From NCBI GenBank assembly GCA_963169105.1, contig OY720636.1, positions 138,809,747 to 138,873,746 on the forward strand: a stretch of 64,000 nucleotides of DNA, given 5' to 3'. Made by a program: the position numbers and the translations under genes. Positions 51,900 through 62,009 of this stretch are shown one piece after another. The notes below the pieces were generated by a model that was not told the DNA's origin, made no database searches, and saw only the letters and a program-made list of their open reading frames with translations. Each line of letters starts with the position of its first letter. The stretch's first letter is position 1. The DNA comes from Ceriagrion tenellum (Eukaryota > Arthropoda > Insecta > Odonata > Coenagrionidae).

Positions 51900-52560
51900 A
51901 TATACTCGCAAGAGAACAAATTTCCCTCCGTATCTCCGACGGAGGCGCACTCCTCCTCGGGATAAAAACCAGGAACTTTCCCCTCAGTTCCGGCGTCCTC
52001 CGGCCTCCACTCGCATTCTCTCTACCTCAACTCATCTAGAACTTCCTTATCGAAGTGCAAGGAGGAAGAGGAGGGAGGAGAGGGAGAGAGCAATGTTTCT
52101 TCTATTTCAGTTGGCTTCCATTCGCTCCGATGAAATTGATACGCTGGAAACGGTCGCAGGAGGAGAGGGCGAGTTTTCGGAGGAAGGACGAGAGGGGATG
52201 AAGAACGAACGCGAAAGGGAGGGGGAAGCCGCTGGAGAGAGGGAGATAGAGAGAGAGAGAGACAGAGAGAGGCCTCTTTTGGTCCAAGGGATGGTTGGTT
52301 GGTTGTTTGTGACGGTGGAAGAGAAAGCGAGAGGGTGGGAGAGGGATGAGGCATGGAGGGGAAGAAGACAACGGCGGCAGGAGTAAGGTCATGCCAGCTT
52401 TGGAGGGAGCGGAAGATGCAGAAGGGATGGAGGAGGGTAAAGGGGAGATATGATTCGAGGAAAGCGACGGGGCGATAAAGGAATGCTGGCACTCCACGTT
52501 CGGATGGAGGCTGGGGGATCTCTAAGATACTGTGGCTGCGGAGAAGGAATGACTTCACGG
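51900..52560. other. GC-richer island: pyrimidine-rich arm then purine-rich arm
   Basis: From 51920 to 52040 the plus strand is C/T-rich, then from 52055 to 52500 it is strongly purine-rich with GA runs near 52250. The adjacent opposite-bias arms could fold back imperfectly. The 178-codon minus frame is a Ser/Pro/Leu-rich artefact. Confidence 0.5.
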
Positions 52561-52569
52561 TAACTTGCG

Positions 52570-53240
52570 GTATGGCTGCTGATATCTCTGCTGAGATATA
52601 ATATTATTATTGAATTAACAATATATACCACTGACAGCCCTTTTCCTCCAGAAAAAATTACATTAAAAAATTACAGTGAATGAATTCAATTTCCGAGAGG
52701 GTTTTTAAACAGACGTGATTCCACTGTTGCTATTTTAGTATGTACTGAATATCTGTGAATTCCAAAAATTGTAATAATTACGATATTATATACGTGTAAC
52801 TCTATATTATATGATTATTTGCAATTAAATTAGTTCGTGTCTTCATTCTTTGTTTTCACACGTGTGTTAAGCCAAAAGTTTAAGCTTTAAATGTTGATAT
52901 TTTTCTCTGAAAAATCTGCAGAATCAACGTGGAATTTGTAATATAAATCAAAATAATTTTTCAGGGTTATACTCGATATTGTTTATTTTACTACAAAACC
53001 ACAAGTTTTTCCTATGGTTCTGTATATTGCTGCGTTCATTAAATTCACTGCATCGCTCTTTCAAAGCTTGTTACACGGCGACCGAATTCCATTTTAGGGT
53101 CATCAGAAATTATCAATTACCCGAGCATTGAACTTCACAGTAATACGTCGTTGAGTTTGCTGAAAGATATTTCCGTTTGTGATTCTGTAGACTCAGGTTT
53201 ATTGTTCTTAATTATAGCTTCTATTACGCTGCGTCCCGAG
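52570..53240. other. AT-rich spacer
   Basis: No coding or repeat feature recognised. Confidence 0.5.
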
Positions 53241-53432
53241 TCAATACGGTTTTTTGTGATATCGCCAGTTGTATTTGTGATCAAGTGATGAGAGAACATG
53301 CTCTTCATATAATTTTCTAACTTGATTAAAATATTTTCGATGCGAGTTCTCTAGTAAATAAATTGTCTCAAAGTCATCAGTATGAACTTTTCTGTACCTA
53401 CCTTCATCAAAATCGTTATTTACCAATGATTC
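53241..53432 (-). CDS. Candidate terminal exon, unidentified
   Basis: A minus-strand acceptor (TTTGCTACATTATCCAG) is followed by 63 codons and a TGA. The product starts ESLVNNDFDEGRYRKVHTDD and includes NSHRKYFNQVRKLYEEHVL, rich in charged and aromatic residues. A good donor (GAAG|GTAGGT) also lies inside it near 53401, so only the first 32 bases may be exonic. It begins in phase 0, whereas the neighbour at 53624-53807 ends in phase 1, so they do not join directly. No family recognised. Confidence 0.25.
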   Translation of the reverse strand, partial: ESLVNNDFDEGRYRKVHTDDFETIYLLENSHRKYFNQVRKLYEEHVLSSLDHKYNWRYHKKPY

Positions 53433-53623
53433 CTGGATAATGTAGCAAACTTTATCAAATTTATGCAGTTAATGTGAACCGGATAATGATATTATGTAAT
53501 TAAAATAAACAGTTACCGGTAGATTGAACGATATCTTATAAGACGAACTACATTGGAAATCACACACCTATGAATTGTGCATGCGAGCTAGAATTCGACC
53601 CAACAAAATAATATTTCACTCAC

Positions 53624-53807
53624 TCCACGCGTATTTCCAGCGTAGGTCTAAAATTAAAAAAACGACCAACTTTGGGTTAAAAGAAAGAATATCTAATAGC
53701 TGTTTTAAGTTTTCATTGGTAGACGTAATTAGGAAGCACTGAAATTTACGTTTAAATACTTTAAAATAAGGTTTGCTCATTAATAAAGAGCCTGTACTCT
53801 TAAAACC
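53624..53807 (-). CDS. Candidate exon, faintly like an ionotropic receptor N-terminal region
   Basis: Acceptor ATTTTAATTTTACAG and donor GTGGA|GTGAGT on the minus strand bound 184 open bases (phase 0 start, phase 1 end). The product has GFKSTGSLLMSKPYFKVFKR, then FLITSTNENLKQLLDILSFN and KLVVFLILD. A strand-helix-strand pattern with 'FLI...NE.L.QLL..L..NP...FLI' recalls the ligand-independent N-terminal part of divergent insect ionotropic receptors, but that region is poorly conserved, so the call is tentative. No receptor core (TM or ligand-binding motifs) was found nearby. Confidence 0.3.
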
Positions 53808-54305
53808 CTGTAAAATTAAAATGATTATCACTCTTTGGAAAAAATTATTTTCGATTAAATTTAATTTTTACACTAAATTTACCTAACGTGGCAATTTTCG
53901 ATAGATGACATGATTGATGCTGCATAAATGGTCTGCGTGTTTTGAATTTTTATAGATTAGTTGATATATTATGTCTTATTGTTTTAAGACTATGATTTTA
54001 ATAGTCTTAAAATGAAGTGCCTCACTTAGTATTTTTACAACAATTTTTGGTTTAAATAGAATAAAAATTGGATTAATATCATGAAAACTGTTTATTTTTT
54101 GGTAGAGCAGCTATCCAAATCTATTAGGACAGATTCCCGCATCAGAAAATAACTTCATCGTTCAAAAAATAATGACAGTGTGAGCAAAAGATCACCATTC
54201 TACCTTTACGATACAGCTGGTACAGTTTGATGCTTACCAGTTTCCTAAAATTTGGGGAAGTTGCACACAGTAACTTAAATAAAACTTAGTATACTCCACT
54301 TTAGG

Positions 54306-54352
54306 TTTAATAACACGACCCGGGTTTCGACACTTCGTGTCACCTGAGGATA
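54306..54352 (-). repeat. Probable Penelope-like element footprint with hammerhead-type hairpin
   Basis: On the minus strand, GGTGACACGAAGTGTCGAAAC is followed by CCGGGTCGTGTTATT. The GACAC-GAA-GTGTC stem, the GAAA box directly after it and the CCCGGGTCGTG segment match the hammerhead-ribozyme-like terminal sequence I associate with arthropod Penelope-like retroelements. The expected CUGANGA box is disrupted (CTCAGGT), so self-cleavage is unlikely. No Penelope RT or GIY-YIG endonuclease motif was seen nearby. Confidence 0.5.
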
Positions 54353-54369
54353 TTTATCTTGTTTTTTAT

Positions 54370-56165
54370 TACTATTGCTAGCATTCAAGTTAAAAGTTCA
54401 TTGAAAATGAACATTAAATCTGATATTTATAAAACCTGGTGATTTTATCCCATAATGGAAATGGATTTAAACAATCTTTGTCACATGATGAACGAAGTGA
54501 TTAATTTTTTAAATACTATTTTGGGTCAATTTTCATATATAACACGTATGAGACATATGCATTTTTCTATAAATCACAGGACTGTATTTTAATGATACAT
54601 ATCTGTGAATAAATTCTTCATAAATTTTTCAAGGGCACAAAAATAAGTTTATTCAATAGAAAATTTTTGATAGTGTGAAGACGATTAGTTAAGAGAGGCA
54701 ATAATTAACGATTCATCAACTTCCACAACTTTAGTGGGACCCGTATTGAAAAAGCCTGAACATGTCACGTGATTCCTCTGAAATTATGGACATATTTGGA
54801 ATTTAGAACATTTTCGTGAGTAGGACGATCAATTCTTGGGGAAAGCATTTCTTTCAAATATTAACAATTGTAGTGTGAAAATGCTCTTTAAGAAGGTTGT
54901 TCTTCGAACCTCTGGTTGATCATCTTGTTTATTTACTCGTTTTACCTCCCTTGTTTTTTCTAATATCTCCTGAGGCGTAAAAAAAGGAAGAGGAGGATGA
55001 TGTTAACACACGCTTCCAATGTACAATCCATACTGATTCTATCATAAGTCACATAATCATGTGACATATTGAAGCAATAAGTGTGTTTTCATCATAACTT
55101 TGTTCAGGTGTTTTGAAGTGGATATTCAAGTAGATTTTATATACTCGGATAATTCCTTGAAAAGGTTACTCGTATTTTCTGTTCCTTCTCCGTTTCTCTT
55201 CTATGCAAGCCTCTGCATATAATTAGCATAGAATGCCCTGTTGGACATGTACCCTACACTTAAGCGTAGATATATCTTCTAAATTTTTCTCTCACATATA
55301 TTTTACTAACTGTATCAAAAGCGTATAACTGAGCGTGGATGAATTCCCTGGCCTTGAGATTATTATTTTGGAAGTAAATCAAAGAAAAATTAGTACGTAT
55401 CGGATTGTAATGTCCCATTTATCGGAGACTTTTTGCCCGCATCGAAGTTTATTGATACCTTGACAATTGTAACTCAGGTAAAAACCAAGTTAGTGAAAAT
55501 AGAATTATGAACATTAAAATCGTTTTTAGATCAATAAATATTGGTAAAAGGTTAGTGTATCGTTTATTGGCAACAGTTAACCTATTTTCTATAGGTTCCA
55601 CCAGACGCTCATTGCATTCTTCTTTTCCTTATCTCACTTGTTGCCTTTCCATTTCTTGCTCATATCAGGAAAATTATTTATTCCATACCAGTTCTTATCT
55701 TTTCAACGATGTATACAGTCTCCCTGTGGTCCTTTTCAGTTGGCTCTTGGTAACAATTATTTGAAAAACACGGTATAGGTGTAACTTTGTGGAAGTCCTT
55801 CATGTTAAGAAAATTAAATCTAGTTTCTAATCAGCTTTTTCCACTTGCAATTTTATTTTTCACGACCATGATTTTGCTACCATGTAACGTGATATAACAG
55901 GATATCATTACTCCGAAGTTGTATGGTGATCATGAAAAATTACATGTGCAAAAATATGCGTCGAATTTCGGTCAAACTAATTTTTTATTTTAGTTTTTCA
56001 TACGCTTGATATTTTTCTAATGAATTTCTAAATGTGCATATAAATAACGTATTTCAATATTTGAATGAAGCTAGCAGAGTGAACAAATAAATTAAGATAG
56101 AAGCTTATAAAATCGACACCTCATGATGAAATTGTTTTTACCAATAGGAGTGTGCCGTTAGGATA
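54370..56165. other. AT-rich spacer
   Basis: No coding-like exon or transposon domain was recognised. The plus frame at 55507-55764 is Ser/Leu-rich and lacks splice context. Confidence 0.45.
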
Positions 56166-56169
56166 ATGA

Positions 56170-56540
56170 AAACGGATTTGGATGAAAAACGGGGAATGAG
56201 AGAAAGCAAGAGAAGATGTGTAAAAGTGAGGGAGGAGATGAGATGGCTCTCGAGGATGGGTAAAGGGTTAGGAGGAAATCGAATCGTCCGCTGACTCAAT
56301 ACTCTGCGCCTCCCGATCCTCACATGGAACGTTGCCAGTGGCAGTAGTCGGCGGCCAAGTCGCCAACCCGCGGCCTCAACCCCCACACCCACCTTCCAAA
56401 CTCTTTCTCCTCCTCCCCACCTCCCATTGGCTCCTGAGTCCTCCTGATGGTCCTCCATGGCGCCGCCTGAACCCGCCTCCTGCCATTTGATCCCGTGAGT
56501 CAATACTCTCTCACTCAAAACTCCCTTGTTTGTGCGAAAA
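56170..56540. other. GC-richer island, purine arm then pyrimidine arm
   Basis: G/A-rich to about 56270, then C-rich with repeated CTCC words to 56480. The 166-codon minus frame here is Gly/Arg/Leu-rich and follows composition. Confidence 0.5.
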
Positions 56541-56884
56541 TCTTCTCCCTTTAAGGTAGTTCCACCGCGAAAGGACATAAATGCTAGTTTATTAATGTTG
56601 TGAATACTTGTAGAAGAACATGGCCTCTTTTGACGCAAACAACAAAATTAAAATCTTTCTAAGCTGTTGTCCTTTTGCAATTTAACACAATATGAGGTGA
56701 TTTTAAAACATATGAATGGGAGAAACTTGTGGAAAATAGTATTTTTCTTTACAATGTAAAAGTTATTTTCACGAAAAAAGTGTGCATACTAGAAGTGAAA
56801 ACTCCCAAAATATTGACATAGGATATAATAGTTGCATCCTGTGACCTCAAATTTTGAGTTATTAGCCAATTACTGCATTTATAG

Positions 56885-56961
56885 AAGTAATTATACAACA
56901 AGAAATGGCACTGTGGTAAGGATCTATAACCATTCAAAAGTGTTCATTATAACCATACTTG
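56885..56961 (+). CDS. Candidate exon C of a VWD-like secreted protein
   Basis: Acceptor TTACTGCATTTATAG and donor ACTTG|GTAAGA bound 77 bases: one base finishing a codon, 25 codons, one base over. The product SNYTTRNGTVVRIYNHSKVF continues IITIL. VRI....KV.I.T.LG after a 'dGK.V.L' segment (previous exon) is the order seen in VWD domains before the GL.V.WDG block. The 5' phase matches the exon ending at 49281. The next exon, which should carry GL.V.(F/W)DG, was not found; an acceptor near 59151 is phase-compatible but its product does not look right. Confidence 0.5.
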
Positions 56962-57334
56962 GTAAGATATTTTTTTCCAACAAACGAAATTTGGTACTTG
57001 AGTGTCAGTCGCCGCTGCTTTTACCTTAATTATCATCATGTATTGAACAACTCTAGGTTTTATTGAATACATGCATGTTTATATTTATAGAGTAGCGGAG
57101 TAACCCTTCTTAAATCGCGGCGTGATTGAAGAGAATAACTTACCAGGAGAACAAACAAATTATTTCCTAAGTAAGTTATGCTAATATTATATAAAAACGC
57201 TTTTTTTAAGTAATACGTGTAGTGCCTATATAAGTTTGTTATTTTTTCATACTATCAAATAAACAAAATTGTCTCTATACTGCCAGACTTGAAGTATACT
57301 TCCAATGTACACATGCATACATACCATTCACGCC

Positions 57335-58330
57335 GTTCCCTTCCGGGGTAGGCATAGTCACAAAGCTTCACTCATAATTACATATTTGTACACCTAACTC
57401 TGCTTCAATAATGTCCTCCATACTGACCAATACTTGCAAACCTCTTTTTCCTCATTTACCCGATTCACTGCTTCATATACGCCCTCCTGTTTTTAAAACT
57501 CCTAATATTCCTCCCCCTAAGAATTTCCTCAACTACATTTGACCATAACTTTCTCGGACTACCTCTACCTCTCGCACCATTCATTCTACTTTCATACATG
57601 TTTCGTTATTCGACTCTCATCCATTGTGTCATCATGACCAAACCAACGAAGCACTTACCTACATATGCTACCTACCACTTTCCATCCAGCATTCGCACGT
57701 CTCTTTATCTCCTCATCTTTCCGTCAATCTCTCGTAAACATCTTACCTAAGTACACAAAATCATCCACTTGTTCAACTACTTCACCATTCGCCCTCATCA
57801 TACAGTTATTCCCCCCAGATACGTCCTTTCATATACGTCCATTACTGGAACATCTAACCCACATTCATTTATTATCCACTCATTTCTGACCCTGTCCATC
57901 CTACTTTTGCCGCAAACATTCCTCAGATAACTCATGCCCGCGGCATTTAGTCTGCTCTTATGTTCATCCTTACATACCCATGTTTCACTACCAGACAACA
58001 AAGTGGGGAGAAGTACACTTTTATACACGGCAATTTTAGCTTCCTTACACAGGCACTCATTCCTTGATATGCTTCATATGCTACCTACCACTTTCCTTCC
58101 AGCAATCGCACGTCTCTTTATCTCCTAATCTATCCCTCCATATTTCGTAATGATCCTACCTAAGTACACAAAAGCATCCACTTGTTCAATTACTTCACCA
58201 TTCGCCCTCAACATACAGTTATTCTCCCCATCCTTCTTATCAAAAACTACTACTTTAGTCTTGCACGCATGTACCCTCAATTCCATTCCCTCTCAAATAT
58301 TCTCTCTATTCCAATAAAATAAAGAAGATA
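57335..58330 (-). mobile_element. LINE RT C-terminal fragment with internal tandem duplication
   Basis: On the minus strand the right-hand part (58250-57850) reads NCMLRANGEVIEQVDAFVYL, KVVGSI, YKSVLLPTLLSGSETWVCKD, RLNAAGMSYLRNVCGKSRMD, RNEWIINECGLDVPVMDVYE. A second copy of the first block then begins (57815-57663: NCMMRANGEVVEQVDDFVYL to KVVGSIC) and jumps straight to LRWFGHDDTMDESRITK, VYESRMNGARGRGSPRKLW and FKNRRAYMK (57660-57470). So a 413-base-offset duplication plus a deletion rearranged one LINE 3' region. The family is the GSETWV/NECG type, unlike the others here. Non-functional. Confidence 0.85.
57663..58228. repeat. Direct repeat of about 153 bp inside the LINE fragment
   Basis: 57663-57815 and 58076-58228 are near-identical in direct orientation with an offset of 413 bases at both ends. 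They contain CTACCTACCACTTTCC and CCATTCGCCCTCA. Differences are scattered substitutions, so the duplication is not very recent or arose from two diverged copies. Confidence 0.85.
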
Positions 58331-58426
58331 AGGAAATAAGTCAACATCTTTCAGCAAAGTTTTAAATCGGGAACATTAGGGAGGGACAAGAGGAAATTAC
58401 GATATTTGATGTGTTGGTAATGCTTG

Positions 58427-58466
58427 CCATAACGTTCAAATGCATACCATAACGTTCAAATGCATA
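58427..58466. repeat. 20-bp perfect tandem duplication
   Basis: CCATAACGTTCAAATGCATA occurs twice back to back (58427-58446, 58447-58466). It contains the 6-bp palindromes AACGTT and ATGCAT. A slippage product. Confidence 0.95.
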
Positions 58467-58469
58467 CAT

Positions 58470-59735
58470 TAATGTGGTGTGAGCGTTATTGAACTTTATT
58501 ATGTACAGTGTTAGGAAATCCTTTAGTTAATTTCTTCCCCTGATATTCTACAAGTAAATTTCTATACGGTTGAGCGTGTTTTGCGTATCATTATCATTTA
58601 TTTAGAATTCACATTTTTCCTCGATGAGATCGCAGGTTTTATTACTATTATTTGCAAGATAAGTGATCTTACCAGATGTTTTGCGCATTATAACACTTGA
58701 ATATTTATGCTGATGCCATGTGAGCAACGTTTCATGAATCCAGAGATATTATTAGAAATCAGAGGATGCAGAAGAAGGAAATTAGTATGGTGTTTCCAGG
58801 TCAATCCTTCACTTCTGGACAATATGCTTCAACGCTTGATTGTTTAAATGACAAAGCCAAAACCAACGATACAGGAAAATAAATCGGAAAGCAGGAAGTA
58901 TATTTATGGCATAAAATTTCCGGTGCAATGAAATATATTATAACTCCGAAATCCAGCATCGCGTGGAAAATAATCCCTTCTGATAAAAGATAATAGAAAT
59001 ATGTAACGAAATCTCCGCTATCTTGCTCTGGATGAAGAGATAATTGGGCGAGGTAATTAAGTTTACAAATATACTAATCGAAAACTTTTTATTTAATCTT
59101 AGGAATCGGATGTCAGTTACAATGGCAATACAACATTTTTTTTGTTCCAGATGGCCTTATGTATCTTGCTGAGCTGATTAGAGCTGCTGGTAGGACATGA
59201 TTCCGATACTTCAATATCCTGCGCTACTTTAAGCTATGGAAGTCAATTTTTACTTGAATATATTCCTTTCAAAGGTGTGGGAACGGGATTAAAAAGTAAG
59301 AACGATTAATTAGCATAAAGAGATTTAAATTACGTAGTAATTTAGGTTAGCAGAAACAGACTAAACTTTTCCCCAGTTATGTCCCCAACTCTCAGACAAT
59401 GATGTTATTCACTGTTAAATGTAATGGATCATCGTTTTTCCTCTTTCTTGCTGGGCCAACCAGCATTTCTCTTGCGTTAACATTTTGAAATTTTCCTATA
59501 TATTTTATTTCAATTAACACTGCCATTTTCTCACTCATTGCAGACGTTTTCTTCTCTAATCCTGGCTTAAATTGCGCATTTTCTTCTATCTATTCCTATA
59601 TCCATATATTTTCCAGCCTCCAGTGAGTTCAAAGTTATCTTGGAACCTAAGCCACAATTAACAAGTAATTAGACCTAAGTGGGATGAAATATCAAGAGCT
59701 AATAAACTTCCGGTAGGCATTGTCGTTGAGATCAA
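58470..59735. other. AT-rich spacer
   Basis: No gene recognised. A strong acceptor-like TTTTTTTTGTTCCAG precedes 59153, but the following open segment is only about 40 bases. Confidence 0.45.
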
Positions 59736-59739
59736 CGAT

Positions 59740-60120
59740 TCGTCCCTTGGAGATCAAGGGGAAGGTAGCAGCCGTCCATTTCCGGACGTCACGAGGAGGT
59801 GATGTGAGACAGAGGCTGAAGAGGCAGCTGAAGGGAAGAATAAGCCATCGAATCCTTCTCCATTATGTACCCCCCTCCCTCTCGCATACCCTTCGCCACC
59901 CGCCGAGGGAAGTGTGGGAAGGAGGTAGGGATATGGTGAGTTAGAAAGGGAAGACTTGCGTCCGCTCGAGTACTCTGTCTCCTCCTCCTCTTCCTTCCCT
60001 CTCCAAGACATGAGCGTGGCATTCGACTCATTACGAATTCCGAGCTCTATCCGCTACATCAATCTTTGATTCCTCCCCGCCCCCCTCTCTCCCTACCCTC
60101 CCCACTCCTCCCCCACGCAA
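59740..60120. other. GC-richer island, mixed then C/T-rich
   Basis: Purine-leaning near 59800-59940 and C/T-rich from 60060 to 60115, ending at the hairpin at 60121. Overlapping frames on both strands are not convincing. Confidence 0.45.
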
Positions 60121-60162
60121 GGGTAGAATAAGACGGATAAGAATATCCGTCTTATTCTACCC
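60121..60162. repeat. Perfect 19-bp inverted repeat with 4-base loop
   Basis: GGGTAGAATAAGACGGATA, loop AGAA, then the exact reverse complement. The pairing can extend by GCAA/TTTGC with one bulged T. It sits at the right edge of the C/T-rich island. The stem is too short for a typical microRNA precursor. A quasi-palindrome correction (template-switch) origin or cruciform is plausible. Confidence 0.97.
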
Positions 60163-60806
60163 TTTGCATCTCTATATCCTCGCTCAATCTCACGTGACCT
60201 TTTCCCCTAACTCTCATGCCTGTCCGGTCCACTACACTGCGGATGCATTACGCCTTCGGTCCTTGCGTCCTCCAGTATTTTGTTTCCCCACCAAAAAGTT
60301 AAGTGAACCCTCTTGGGAAAAAGAGATTGCCAAATAAATCATCCTTAAAGGGTATATCGCACTTTTATTCTTGCGACAAATTATAGGTACAGCGTTGCGC
60401 ATACGCTCAAAATATTGCCACTTATGCATAAATGTATGTGAACGATTGCAGTCTCTCTTTTTTATGACCTCTCGTCCTTCTAAGCTATATCTGGATGAAC
60501 ATTGGTATGATAAATGAAGGTCATATGTTAATACGAATAAATGCAACGAATTTTATCACTACTAATGGAAAATATTAGTTCCTATATTACTAATTGGAAA
60601 GGATTTCCCCAGAATAATACAGAGAATACCAAATGTGCCCAATTTCCATTTGGCCGTTACCGGTTTATCACTAACAAATTTTTCATTATAATATTCCTGG
60701 ACTTTTATTTTGGCCTCACTTGTGAGAGTTAAATCACTTTTATAGTGACTAATATAACTTCCGGTATTGTTTTAATATCCTCTTGCGCAATCCAATGCTT
60801 TTTTTA

Positions 60807-61071
60807 TTACTTTGATGGACGATTATTTGACTTATAATAAGACTGGAAGTCCATACTCCGTAAAATGTTCGCCTCGTATTTCATGACGTCAAGACCTTTG
60901 TCAAAGATCAAGAATGCCTTGTAGTAATGCACCCCAAAAGGATGGCTGGTCTCTTGGAATTTTCCGAGAATTCCCGCAGCGTACGTTTTTGAATTGAGGT
61001 TCAGCTGAATGCCAGAGATATTAAGTCCTGTGTCTGCAGTACCAAGCCCAAATGACGCATATTTCCTTCCC
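60807..61071 (-). CDS. Terminal exon of an unidentified gene
   Basis: On the minus strand, acceptor TTCCACTTTTTTTTGGATTTTAG leads into 265 bases that start with the last base of a codon and end in TAA. The 87-residue product begins GRKYASFGLGTADTGLNISG, continues IQLNLNSKTYAAGILGKF and ends SYYKSNNRPSK. Composition, length and the strong polypyrimidine tract support a real exon. AATAAA overlaps the stop codon on the coding strand. The pattern of alternating hydrophobic residues suggests beta structure. No family was recognised. The upstream exon must end in phase 2, which the candidate at 61855-61938 (phase 0) does not satisfy, so at least one exon would lie between. Confidence 0.6.
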
Positions 61072-61854
61072 CTAAAATCCAAAAAAAAGTGGAAAATATG
61101 ATTCAATTAAGTGCAGAAGGTTTTCAAAAGATGAATATAGCTCTTCTAACAAAATATCGTCTGTACCTAGCGCTTTTTATTTCCTAAAACATTAATAAGA
61201 GCAATTAATTCGATATCGATTTAAACAGTTCCTTTTTGTAATGACAAGCGTGACAAAAGTTTAAATTTAGTGACAGTTTTTAACTTATATTTGGGCATAA
61301 TACTTCTGTTTATTAACCTGAACCTAATTATGCAGAACACATTGAATTGCGAGAGGGAATTGCTAATAAACTTACGATGCATGTTTAACATAAACTTTTG
61401 ATTGTTATTAACCACTAGGTTTGGCTTTTTTAAAAACATACGAATTCCAACATGCTTTAAACGCCAAAAGCTTTGACATTTTAAAGGTTAGCACTTTAAA
61501 TCGTAGCTTTGTGGAAATTACTCATGGGAGTTATTATCTTACTTTTACTTAATATCTTACTTTTACTCATGGGCTTTATTTTTAACGATCTGATATTGCC
61601 GGACACAGTTACGTTCAATCTGAGTTCCGTCACGTCGCGATACCTTCAGTTTTTGAAACACCTGAAAATGTCGCCACGCGAAGGGATGCATGTCGTAGAA
61701 AAAAATAATCATGTGAAAAACAAAGTTATTTGTTTCATTTTCTCGGAGTTTTTAGTTAAAATATCAAATTTATTCTTTCTTCTATATACCTTAAACCAGC
61801 TGACTGCAAGGAAAAGTTTGATACTTAAAAAGAGGATTTTCAAAAAAAACTTAC

Positions 61855-61938
61855 GCAGGTATGCTCAGCGTCTTTTGACTGCCCCTCTGATTCAAGTACA
61901 TACTGCTGTACTATGAAGGCCTCATCTCGGTCCCATGA
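61855..61938 (-). CDS. Candidate internal exon
   Basis: The minus strand has acceptor AATTCTTTTGTGGAAAG, 84 open bases in phase 0, and donor CTGC|GTAAGT. The 28-residue product starts SWDRDEAFIVQQYVLESEGQ. Only one frame is open. Orientation and position suit an upstream exon of the gene ending at 60807, but phases require another exon between them, and none could be fixed. A short possible exon after an acceptor near 61650 ends in the wrong phase. Confidence 0.35.
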
Positions 61939-62009
61939 CTTTCCACAAAAGAATTTCGGAATTGAGGAAGCATTCCAGCAAATAAGGAGCAACGCTTCCC
62001 CTATCTCCC

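Noticed and set aside
52022..52558. 178-codon minus-strand frame
   Set aside because: Ser/Pro/Leu-rich product of a pyrimidine tract that is also open for 131 codons in another frame; not gene-like.
56138..56638. 166-codon minus-strand frame
   Set aside because: Gly/Arg-rich middle and Leu/Ser-rich end follow the island's two-arm composition; no splice or domain evidence.
59153..59193. Short open segment after a strong acceptor (TTTTTTTTGTTCCAG), phase-compatible with the exon ending at 56961
   Set aside because: Its product (GLMYLAELIRAAG) does not resemble the expected GL.V.WDG part of a VWD domain, and 41 bases is too little to call.
61509..61916. 135-codon plus-strand frame with a hydrophobic, membrane-like start
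   Set aside because: The hydrophobic start is Leu/Ile-rich from T-rich DNA. It lies opposite the minus-strand exon candidates and has no motif. A small transmembrane protein cannot be fully excluded.
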